From Phoronis australis (taxonomy: Eukaryota; Phoronida; Phoronidae), in the NCBI GenBank assembly GCA_002633005.1, contig NMRA01000168.1, positions 253,129 to 317,128 on the forward strand: a stretch of DNA of 64,000 nt. Direction: 5' to 3'. Below are positions 44,450-55,400 of this stretch, one piece after another (position 1 is the first letter of the stretch; every line of letters begins with the position of its first letter). Under the pieces are notes generated by a model that did not search any database, was not told the DNA's origin, and saw only the letters and a list, made by a program, of their open reading frames with translations. The position numbers were made by a program, and so were the translations under genes.

Positions 44450-45115
44450 TTGAAATTGAAGAACCCACACCCAAAGTTCAAAGGATTTGCCGTACCTCTA
44501 ATGCTAGTTGCCGACGCGGAATTTGAAGCGGCACTCGATATATTCGACGGAGCAGCCAATTTGAAATAGCCGACGGAGAACGACGTACACTTCGAAAAAA
44601 TGATACCCGACAAAATTCTAGCACTGACCTGCCGTACAAATGCCATCAATGTCGTTGAACATGCAAACCAGATAAAACTTAGCGCAAACTTCCTTAGTTT
44701 AATTGTTCGCATAGCTCCGTTGCAACTCGAACGAATGAACGAAAAAATATCAAGAAAATCCGCACGGCCGAACGACTTATATTGATGCGGGAGAATGCAG
44801 TGCAAACTTTACGAGAAAAAAATGCGGTGTGTAATGTTGGTTGCGTATTCAATGAATAACTTAGCATGAAAATAAATGTCTCGAAATACTTCAACTTATT
44901 GTGGAATTCCATGATTATTGGGCGATTCGAGTTTATCCTCTGTGTGTGGCACTGCGTGCCGTATATGGAAAAAAGTAGGTCAGCCAGTCACGTGCACAGC
45001 ACCTGTTACTTCGGCTGCGAACCAGGCCGGGGATTTGACTCTTAAACTGCGAGAAAAGAATGGTTCTTTTTAAGAATAAATTTCTTGTAGCGTACTATGA
45101 AAGACAATGATTGAC
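44450..45115 (+). repeat. Dispersed element B, copy 2 (longer protein-like frame)
   Basis: The + strand reads a coding-like frame: KNPHPKFKGFAVPLMLVADA, EFEAALDIFDGAANLK, one TAG, then PTENDVHFEKMIPDKILALT, CRTNAINVVEHANQIKLSAN, FLSLIVRIAPLQLERMNEKI, ending at a stop near 44785. A 3' tail with AATAAA (about 44873) and blocks shared with 3300-3730 follows. The antisense frame is also open but its composition (Ser/Phe rich) is less natural. Identity unknown. Confidence 0.55.
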
Positions 45116-46950
45116 TTTCAACCTTGTAAGTTTCAATTCAACAAAGCGTCCACTTAAAATGCACTGCAGAAGACGTAACAACTACGATGTCCCCGGCGAC
45201 CACTGGCTACGCTCGTAGCCAAATGACGTGAAATTTACGAGTAAAGTGCTCGGAGAAACGTTTAAGAAACGTAAAAATACGAATGCCAAATTCAAGCACG
45301 GAGTTTCGACGTTTTTTTTTGGTCACGATCCTTTACGAAGCCAAGTCCGGGTATACACGCGCGAGTGCACATACGCCGTCACGACTCCTATTTTCCAGCG
45401 GAGATTTTTGACCGTGTTGAGCACTGGTGATACTGATTTGTAAATTTGTGTTGAGGATACGGTCTTGTTTTTGTAGATTCGTGAATTGCATTACTGTGCG
45501 ATGTAACGAAACATAGACATGTACTCTAGAATATATTTCTTCATGTCCTTTTGAATGCAACTTCATTGTCTTCTCACAATTTTAAGTGGTTTCTCAACTG
45601 CATTTTACTCTTCTCTTTTGAGAATTCCAAGATACATTGAGTCCAGTACTCATGCTGTCTGTCATGCAACTCTACATAGATAATGATTATCTTACTAAAA
45701 AGATTTACAGATCTTGATTTTTGCAGCCTAGTGACAATACACACATCCTGAATGGAACAAACCTCCTAACTTAGTTGTGTTTAGTTTCCTTATGTGGTCT
45801 CCTTTGAACAAGAAAAAGACTTCCAAACAGCGTGCTAAATAAAATGCAAGGAAATGACCTTTTTTATGTAACATTTTTTTCCTCACCAGGTGTGGGAATT
45901 CCCCCACTCCCCCCAACTTCCAATCCCCACCTCCCCCCATCAGCGCTGCGCGGCTCAGATTCACGCTTTGCAAGACTCGTCAGTCTCACGAATTTGGACC
46001 CCCAATTTTCAAATCCTAGATGAGTCCCTGGTTCAGTTTCATTTCAATGAATTTAATGTAGCCTTGGTGCACTGAATTGGGTTAGAAAACTGACAGAATA
46101 AAATCTGACACAAAATTAGTGTCATTAAAATCTACACTGACCTGCCTTGAGTAAACTAAATTATTTACCGGTGTTGAAACTAAAAATTGTCATTCTATCG
46201 TTATTCTGCTGCTAAGGTGCAAACTTTTGCGTCAGGATCCCTAATTCTTCAATCACTTGTTCTTCTCTTCCACAAGGTTGCATACATGTCACAACAAATT
46301 ATCAGAACTGGTTTCATTTCGTTGCAAGTTTTTAGCAATTTAATACCAGCAAACCAAATTACAGAATAAATTTTGTTGCTGCGAAGCTATCATCTCCCGA
46401 GAGATGTCACAAAATTTTAGGAAATGACGCGTGCGCGACACGAGCCTTCTGCTTTCAAAATGACGACAGACTTTTCTTTGTTACAACAGCCAGAGAATTA
46501 TGCAAGAAAATGATGTTTGTCAGTTTGTGAGATTGTTTTTTCACTTAAACGGCTGCAACGAGCAAGGACAAGGTGAATGTCGGTTGACTCCCAGATTTTG
46601 TATGCTGTCCTGCCGGTCGTTGGCTCTAGGCCTACATGTTGATATAAGTTTCACAGCAAGGTTACGAGCACAACTACCCGGGCTGTGTGAAATTTCTGGA
46701 TCAAGCGGTGCCCAGCTGTATAAGTCTTCTTAGTCATACAGCTTGCTGGCTGGCTAAATTTAATGCTGAATCAAAGCCACATGCAATCCACAAAAGCAAA
46801 TGATAGCACAGTAGTGATATACCGACCCTTTTACTGTTGCGTGGGTTGCAAACATTAGGGAACCAGAAGCTGCATTAGCAGATTAGCCATAATAACATGA
46901 CTGAAACGACAACTCGAGGTGATGATGACGAATATCGAATATCTCTGAAA

Positions 46951-47250
46951 CCTCCCGCCATCTTTTGTGCTTCGCGGAATATTTTGATGGCACTTTATAT
47001 CTCCTTTTGTTATTTTAGGCTAATTTTAAATTCTCATTACTCCAGTTTCAACTAATCAGAGTATATAGTAACTAAATTAACCAAGAAGATTATAAAACGT
47101 TTGTTTCGCACTTGCGAGAGTTCACAAAAATTGCGCGAAAAATGAAAATGGCGATGGTGTGAAGAGTGTTGAAGATTACATAAATATTGTGCAGCTACGA
47201 GTGTTCTCGTAACCTGGTAGCTTTAACATAAAAGGATTCCTATTATGTAA
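46951..47250 (+). promoter_or_regulatory. BRCA1: Candidate BRCA1 core promoter and first untranslated exon
   Basis: CTCCCGCCATCTT (46952-46964) is a strong YY1 site on the minus strand (AAGATGGCGG). TTGCGCGAAAAA (47131-47142) is an E2F consensus in reverse (TTTTTCGCGCAA). Local CpG is higher than in the flanks. A donor-like ATGTAAGA at 47244 could end a non-coding first exon that splices to the acceptor before 48915. E2F control of BRCA1 is known in mammals; its use here is inferred. Confidence 0.4.
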
Positions 47251-47594
47251 GAAAGTTTAACTCTCTTGGGTATTTTTTATGTTTCGATAATCTGGTCATG
47301 CTTGCTCTGCCATGATTTTAGAATACCAGTTGTCAAAAAATCATCTGCCAGAGTGCCAGGCAGTGCCAGTGGCAGTGACGCCGGTGACTGTGTAGGCTAC
47401 ACTGAGACTGAGTTTAGGGTAATCTGTAGATGTATAGTGTAACAGTAGCCAACACGTTGGCTCGTAGACCCTCGACTGGCTGTCCTGTATGCCTGGGGCA
47501 CTACAGGGCGATGTAATTGCCCACTGCAACTGGAAGTCTGCAAGCGCAAAACGTACGTACTAAACGGCTAAGTTAAGTAAAGACAAAGTAGACT

Positions 47595-48007
47595 GTACCA
47601 CCATCTCAACTGGCCCCAGTATAGACAGTGACCACCGTCTCTAACTGGCCCCAGTAGACACGGAAGCTTTTCGGCAAATTATGCCTCACCCTGATTAAAA
47701 CATCAAAAATTCACGTTGTTTTAAGACTTTTAAGTACCTTTTGAGTACCGCTTTTGGACGTTCAGTAATTGCCTAGGCAACTGAACTTTTTCCAAAAAAT
47801 TTGAGTATTTGTTGGAGCTGGGAAGATTTAAAGACATCGACAGCCTGCTAAGTTGTTCCTCTATATGCAAAAGATACTCACAGCAAAATGACTTTGATGG
47901 TTTAATCAGTGTGAGGCATAACTTGCCAAATGCAAAAAAGCGTTCGGCGTTTTGGAGGCCTATGGGATGACCACCATCTCTACTGGGGCCAGTTGAGACT
48001 GTGGTAC
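47595..48007. mobile_element. Non-autonomous element with about 30-bp terminal inverted repeats
   Basis: The left end is GTACCACCATCTCAACTGGC then CCCAGTATAGAC. The reverse complement of the right end is GTACCACAGTCTCAACTGGC then CCCAGTAGAGATGG. The left end is followed by a second, tandem near copy (GACCACCGTCTCTAACTGGC). The interior (about 340 bp) is non-coding. Located between the candidate BRCA1 promoter and its first coding exon. Confidence 0.7.
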
Positions 48008-48914
48008 TATAGTCTAGTACTAGAGTAAGTAACAGATCCTCTCAGTTGACTGGCGAGAGACTATAACACTTCTGTGTCTCTGTAACAATTTCATCCTCGT
48101 TTATTTTAAATGGATGCTAGTCCAAATACTTGCTCAACCTAAAATAGTAGGCAGGTAAAAGATGCCTTTAGCAATGTTCAGGCATGCTTAGCCTTGGCCC
48201 ATTGCACTGGTCATCTGATTATGACTCGTGGAACCATTTAGTATGAAGATCCTTGTAAGCAATTTCTCCCAATCTGCCTGTTTCTCAGTAACTTGGAGTT
48301 ATAAAGCAAAAAATCCATTGTGCTTTTGTGATTTCGTTACAAATCGCCAGTTCTCATAGTTTTTTGTCAGACATTTTCTGAAATTGAGGCTGGTGACAAC
48401 CAATTAAATATGCTTAAAATAGTCTGCCAGTTAACGATTTGGATTTATACATCCCCCAGGGACCACACCTCATCAGCAACTAATGTTTGGCAGGACTGCT
48501 TCCAACTTTGAGGGCATTTGTTTAATCATTGGATTGGGGTATTTGGGCTCTGGGATTTCGCATGATTTTTAAATATTCATAGGGGAATGGGGGCCAATAT
48601 TCAGCCTCAAAATCAAGGCATCGAGGGCCCTGATTGAAGTGTCATCCTCCTTGCTATGAAACTTGAGGCAGTTTGAGCATGCCATGTGACTTGGGATGCT
48701 GTAATGTCATTTTAAACTTGTGACTGGCGAGCTGCTTAAAATGTGAGATCGCCAATTTAAAGTCTAGATTGACAAATTTTTCAGCGCTATAGTCTTGGTT
48801 ATGATAAAACTCGACTTGTTTCAGGTTTTTGTTTGCTTTATGCTCGCGTGGCAGATTACTTTATGAGTACCCCTTATCTGCAGGTCCTATTGTCTGTGTG
48901 CTTAGCAACTTACA

Positions 48915-49479
48915 ATGACGTCGCTGTTGCCAAGGGCAGATTTGAACAAAGTTCAAGAAATACTTGGTTTGATGCAGAAAAACCTGGAATGCTCGATATG
49001 GTAATAATTCTTATCTGCTGAATCTTTGTATGTTCATATATATGATAGATTATGCCTCTTTATTCACACAATATAAATGTTCATGAAAGTTTACTTAAAC
49101 TACACCAGTTTTCTGATTAAAGCCGTGTAGCCTTTCCAGTTGGAAAACAATAATCTATAAAAAACGGTGTTTCATTGTGGCTTGAATTTTTTAATTTTTG
49201 TTTCAGTGCTCATTATTACACTGATCTATTTCTGATTGTGTTCGTTCATTACCATGTTGTGATTAACTAATTATAGTACTGAAATTATTTTCACTGGCTT
49301 AATGCAAGCCGAATCTCAATCATGTGCATCTTTGTATGTTATTTCTGTAGCCTGGAGTTGATGCTTAACCCTGTGGCCACCAGCTGTCGCCACCAGTTCT
49401 GTCGACACTGCATCACTGAGTATCTGCAACACAAACCTACTGCACCTTGCCCACTATGCAAGAAGGATGTCACAAAGAG
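48915..49479 (+). CDS. BRCA1: BRCA1 RING domain (exons 1-2)
   Basis: Exons 48915-49000 and 49351-49479. The zinc ligands of the C3HC4 RING are all present: C26, C29, C41, H43, C46, C49, C62, C65, with human-like spacing. Ile28 matches human Ile26, which contacts the E2 enzyme. The N-terminal helix (LNKVQEILGLMQKNLEC) resembles the helix that packs against BARD1. The motif CPLCKKDVTKR closes the domain, as in vertebrates (CPLCKNDITKR). This is the decisive evidence for BRCA1, as the same reading continues into RNIIAAFQQDSGFS (human CAFQLDTGL). Confidence 0.98.
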
Positions 49480-52400
49480 GTACTCCTATTTAAATGCACA
49501 TTTTGTAGCCACACTTAGACCTGTGTACTACAGGCAAAAACTGCGTATTCTGTGGAAATTCGTTAAAACAACAAAGGTGACCTGTTTGCTAGTTACCAAT
49601 ATGTAATTGAAGTGTTCATGAGTGTATTGTTGAAATGGAAGAACACAGGGTTTATTTAACTTTGAAGTTTTAAAACTTCATTTTGATTTAATTGGCAATC
49701 CATGTGACTTCAATTGTTCATTCATCAGTTAATATTTTTGCAGTCTTGGAGCATTAGAAATATTGAAGTCAGAAGATACACGCTTGCTGAATTTTGTCGT
49801 GATCTTTATAACTGTTACATTGCAAGTAGAGTGTGGTTCTCATTGACTTTGTTTCTTTCAGGACTCTAGTTACAGAGGAGAACCTCACAAAAATGGTGAA
49901 CAGTGTGCGTAACATTATAGCAGCGTTTCAACAAGACTCGGGCTTCTCCTGTACGTATACATAAATTACAATATCATGCTCAGATGTGGTTTGATGTTTT
50001 GATTTTATTCGCTTGCCATTGTCCTTAGCTTTTTTACTCCTTGTGTCTTTCTATGTTATTTAGTGACATATTATGTAGAAACAAATATTCTGCATTTTAC
50101 GTCCTTTGCTTCAGCTGGAAAAGTTTGCGTGAAGCATGTGCTTGTGTTAGGAAAGCTAGAAAGATTTAAATTTCCATTTTGGTTCATTTTCCAGCAAATG
50201 AAAGAAATGTACATGTACTTTAAATATGAATAACTTCATGGTGATTATACTTGGAAGGATTTATACTATCTAAAACTTAACTTCTCGGCGGCCATTGATT
50301 TAAATAAAAGATTGCTGACAATCATACTTGTCGCTTGGTTACAGCCCTGTTACTCTATCTGTTTGTTTGTCGTTGTACATGGCCTGTTTTTCAGACTCGC
50401 CCCCTAGAAAGTTCTCGGTCAGTGTGGTCAACTGCACACCAGGCTCACAGCGCAAGAGACGTTCTCTCGAGCCGCAAGTTAGTAACATTTTAGTTTTCAT
50501 ATTGAATGTGGCTGTCTGACCTTACTCATTCTGTTGTTTGAGCATTGCAAGCATAACAAGACTGTGTTGTATGTCAATGGTGTTAAGATGCATCATATGG
50601 TGTCCAGATGATCCCGTGACATTTATGTCTTCTTTATAGATTCGCAGACCTCATTTGCCTCGCTTCTGTTTGTAGTTTACTTTTAAAACGCTCCAAATTA
50701 TATTAGAATGATCACAAAGTCGACAGATAAAATGTATGTTATGGAATATTGCATACTTTCTTATTGCAAAAATTCGAAGGTCAGTGTTAGTAGTTATTAA
50801 ATGGTTTAAGCTTCGGGGATTGTATGTAGCATTTTGTCCTTTCATAGGTCTATTAAGTTTATATTATGTCACATAACCTAACAGATGCTTTGATGTATAA
50901 TTGGTCCAGATGCCTACAGATATATAAATAAACTTTTGTGACTGCTTACATGAATGGAAAGGACTGCTATTACAAAAATGGTGTCCGAGGTAATTAGCTT
51001 ATGTTCGCTTTCATCAATTATGACCAGGGCCCATTTCCCTTGCTTTTAGATAGAAGATATCAAGAAGAGAGAAGAATTAAAAAACAAGCTGAATTCTGCA
51101 AAGCGACGCAAAGTTGAAACCCCAGTTTACATCGAGGATGAAAATGTTGTGGAAACAGCAGTTAAAGTGGTCGGCAACACCAACTCAATGTGAGTTGGTT
51201 GTGCTATGTGTTAAAGAGACACTTTCCGCTTGAGCGTTAAAGGGACATTCCCTTTCTGGGCGTTAATAGGAATTTTTCTTGCGGCTCACTGCAAATCATT
51301 GAGCCACATGAAATATGTCTCATTAGCTATTCGGATGTTTCTATTGCCTCCAGTTCATTTATCAGATAACCCTGTTGTTCATTGGTGTTTGCTAAGAAAT
51401 TCACTAGGCAGTGAAGTGATGGCTACAGTTTCGTGAATCACAGAACTCAGTATTACCCCCAAATGAGGTTTTGTCAGAAGTTGTCCTGACCTGAGGTTCA
51501 TGTATTATTTCTCTTCATTAAAAGTTGAATATTCCATTTTATTTCAGTTCTTTCCCTGGAGTATCATCAAGGACTCGCAAGGGAGGAAATCAAAAACGAG
51601 ATAACGATTTAAATAAGCGCAATACACGTCACTCGTCAGCTAATAGAAGTGAAAAAGCAAATTCAAGGAAACCAAGTGAAAATGAAATCACAAAAAATAA
51701 CGAGTTGGCTGCATTTTTGCTAAATGCCTCAGAAAGCGGCCTTGGTTGTCAACAGTTGGATGCCAGCTCCGAAGTTGACCAACGACCAAACCTTCAACCT
51801 CAAGTTCATCTCGAGATACCTCAGAACAAAACACTGAAAGAAAATGACATCAACTTAGTCTTCGAACCGTTGACTAAAGGAGATACCAAACGGGTACGGT
51901 CGTCAGTTGATCGTGTGGCTTCGTGGTTAGACAGCTGCGTTGATGATGTCACTGATCCCAGTAGCGTCGATGATATCACTAATCCATGTGAAAATGAAAC
52001 AGAACCAACTGAGAACGTCGCTGAAGTTGACCCTGATGATGTCATAGAAGCAGAGTTGATATCAATCAGTCAGGTGATGCCAGTTGAGGATGGAGATGGG
52101 CAAACATTAAGAAATCTTCCTGAGACCACAACTGTAGGTGGGGTATTAGGAATGGTGGAGAAAGTGGAAAACCAACAAGAGAATACTGTCCAACCTATTG
52201 AGAGAAAGAGGATCTTCAAAAGCCGAAGCTATCTTAAGGCTGCGGATGTAAACACAGTTGCTGCTGTAGAAAAATCGACGGATAAAGATCCCTATGAGTT
52301 CCAGATGAGTCAAAGAACACCTACTAAGCCTAAGGGCAAAGGTCAGTCTAAGGGCAAAGGTCAGTCTAAGGGCAAAGGAAAAGGAGGAAAGGGTGGTGGA

Positions 52401-55400
52401 AAAAGACAGCAGACCAAAGGGAAAGCCAATAAGAAAGCATTGCAGATTGTAGGCATGGCCCCCACGAAAGAGATAAAGGGTGTGTTGAAAGAGCAGGACA
52501 AACAAAAGGGTGTGGATAAAGATTTGGCTGAAAGTGCGCCACGCAAGTCTGTTCAGTTTGCTGTTGACAAGGGGACAGCATTATTTGGGAAAACATATGG
52601 GGGCGATAAAGCTAAACACGCTCTCAGATCACATTTGGCTTTGGTTGATGCAAAAGATGATGCTGAAATAGAATCTTGCGAGTCGCCGATTGTGGACAGT
52701 GCGCATGATAAGTCAGCCAATGATTTTATCATTCCTGACGTCAACAAAGATTTTGCCGTCCGAGACATGACCAAAACACGTGCAAAAAGCTTGCGTAGAA
52801 AAAACAAAGGAACCAAGGATATTTCTCCGTTGAATGATGTTGAGCAAAGTAAGTTATTAGCTAAGATAACAGATGCCGAGTCATTTGACCTGATAGTGGG
52901 CAGCCAACAGGCGAGAGACGTGATGGATCACTCGTTGAAGGTGAATGGCACAAGCTGCACTCATACACGAGATGTTAAAGGTGAGTAAAGTAATTTAGCT
53001 GGTCAACAAATGTGTTCATATTGGTCAATTCTTGAAATTTCACTTATGTGCTAAATTTTCAATGCCACCTTTATTCCCTGAGGTGTTTTAGTCTATCATT
53101 TCATTTTGCTTAGTTTTCTCTCCTTAGATCCTCTGTTCAAAACATTTGCCTCATATTTCTTAAGTTTACTCTTGAATGATATTAGTCTAAGGGATGATTG
53201 ATATGTGGATTTTAATACCTTGTCATTTTGTCATGTTTTTATCTTTCATAGAACTAAAGTGTTCCATTGCTGATAAATATGTCTAACTACCTTGTCCTTC
53301 AGAGTCGACCATTTTGCATCACACGGAGTCGGATAGTGACGATACCGCGTCTGTTGACCTCGCCTTAAGTCAAGAAGAAGTACAACACAACGTCTCTCCA
53401 CATCCTTACGATGACGTAGAACCTGTTGAGACGGTGCCTGTGCGAACTTCAACGAACTCCGTCGGTGACAGGTCTGATGGCAAGATGGGAGAAGTAGGTG
53501 ATAGTAATGATGGTGAGGTGGTGGTGAATGACACGGCGCATAATGAACCCAGCATGGTACAGAGCAGCAAACAGTGTGAACGAGATGATGAGGTGGTAGG
53601 AGTGGTGGGCGTGGCGCACGAGACGGCTGGCGGAGATGTTTGTATGGCGGTGGATAACGGTAGTGAATCGACATGTGTACCCAGTGTCATACCAGACACT
53701 GACAGAGGTAGGTTTTCTAAGTAGGAGTTTCTGAAGGATGTCCTTCAGTTTTGAAGTCCTCGGTTTATCAATAGCTGCCTGCATTAAAGCTTGCGTTGGC
53801 TTATTTGTCGTGTATTGCGTCTGATAATATGAATTCTATTTTGTCATTACACTTCCGAAACCAGATGAGATGTACATTGGGCTTGCCAAGTTTCTGTCAG
53901 ATTTTATTTGAAAAATTTGCCCCACATTTGTGCTAGTATCACTATTGTGAGTTTTTGTTGCCTCTGTGGGACATATACAGACTAGTAAGGATGCTGGTAT
54001 CAGCTCTGGACTATGACGCCGTGTATGTGTTTATCATAAAGTTTTACTTTAATAATTGGTTCTTGCACCAGAGCACACACGGTCAAGAAATCTGCATTTC
54101 AAGATTTGTTATTAAATGTTTGTTAGATCTCATCCATTGTTACTCTGTTCAGATGACAAAAGCTCAACAGCAAGAGGACTTTTCGCTGTGCCTGTCAAAA
54201 AGTCTCCTGTGGCTGAAAGCGTGTCGACTGAGGTCACTGAATTGAGCTCATCTCTCCTGAAGGACACGCCCCATGTATTGCCAGTTGTGTGCAAATTCAT
54301 CATCGGTTGCAGGCTTCAACGTCAGCAGGAAGACAACAGAGAGCAATGTGCCACAAACCCTGGTAAGCATTAAAAAATGCTAGTCTGTCCTTAATAATAT
54401 TCATTGTGAATATCTTTTGAATATCCATTTACAATATACCAGCGAGATAATGAAATACGACTACATTCTGCGTTTTTTGGTTTTAATTTAGTGGGATATT
54501 TCCAGCAGTTTTATAAATTCTTTTCTGTTCTCGTGCGGTCAAATTACCTTTGTTGTGCGGTGGGATATTCCATCAAATCGGACAAAATTGAGCATTGTCT
54601 CAAAATGTTTATTTTGTAAAATTGATCTTAGATAAGCTCACATTATATGTTCTCTATATAAATGTTAAGGGAAAGTGAATAAGAAATGGTTGGAGCAACA
54701 CGAACAACTATTCTTATTTTCTGTGTAGTTGTTAGTCGCTATATTCGGTATTCAGTACTTTGTGTCAAAATTGAAGAATGTTGCTTTTGCATGTCATGCT
54801 ACACTAGACTGTGCTGTGGCCATGTTAAAGATTCAGTATATTAAGCTAGGAGTATGTTTCTGCTCTTCAGGTGTCCGTGGCCATAGTCCCACGTTTGGGA
54901 GTCCTGTGCAGAATTTGTCGGGAAATTCCAACCAGACTCGACCAAGTGGAGACAACTCCTTGAAGATGCCTGATGTTGGAAACACACCCACCGTTAACTC
55001 TCAAGCAAGGGTTACTTCACAGAGACTAGCGGTATGTTGTGCATTACGATACAAGTGATGGGGAATGAGTTGGGCAAAGACTCAAAAAGGACAGACGTTT
55101 GCAGCAAGTTTTAACGAAAAAGGAACAAAATGTGATGGGTTAACAGCATTTAACTCCAGAATGTTCATTAATAGGACTTTTGGCTGATTTTATTTTCGTG
55201 CGAGAGGACCAATTGTTGTTTCTTTTGATTGCTTTGTTTGTCACCAGTTGATATTATCACTAAACTTCATCTCATTTCCTGGATTTATTTTTGTGCATTT
55301 TTATCGTATTTCAGTCTTCATGTGGTGATTATGTTCCACCTAGTTATGCGACAACTGTAGAAGGGTCTCCGATCATCAAAATTGCAAGCATGGTAAGAGC

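Larger units (their letters stand above)
43750..48914. promoter_or_regulatory. Head-to-head GON4L/BRCA1 intergenic region
   Basis: About 5.2 kb between the two divergent start codons. Both ATGs follow splice acceptors (43751 on the minus strand; AG at 48824 or 48905 on the plus strand), so each gene has at least one untranslated 5' exon in this interval, not located with certainty. The interval holds a CRE, E2F and YY1 motifs, element B copy 2 and an inverted-repeat element. No third gene was recognised. Confidence 0.6.

Noticed and set aside
44443-44805. 120-codon minus-strand open frame in element B
   Set aside because: Composition (Ser/Phe/Ile rich) is less protein-like than the sense frame, and the residues conserved between the two copies read more naturally on the + strand. 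Kept as a repeat, not a gene.
44043-46035. Shared 15-mer (CAGGGACTCATCTAG) in inverted orientation, suggesting a 2-kb transposon
   Set aside because: The match stops after about 15 bases on both sides, and one such match is expected by chance in a 64-kb window. No target duplication seen.
44443-48800. A third gene between GON4L and BRCA1
   Set aside because: Short open frames only (for example 46500-46733 and 47341-47529), none with splice signals or a recognisable family.
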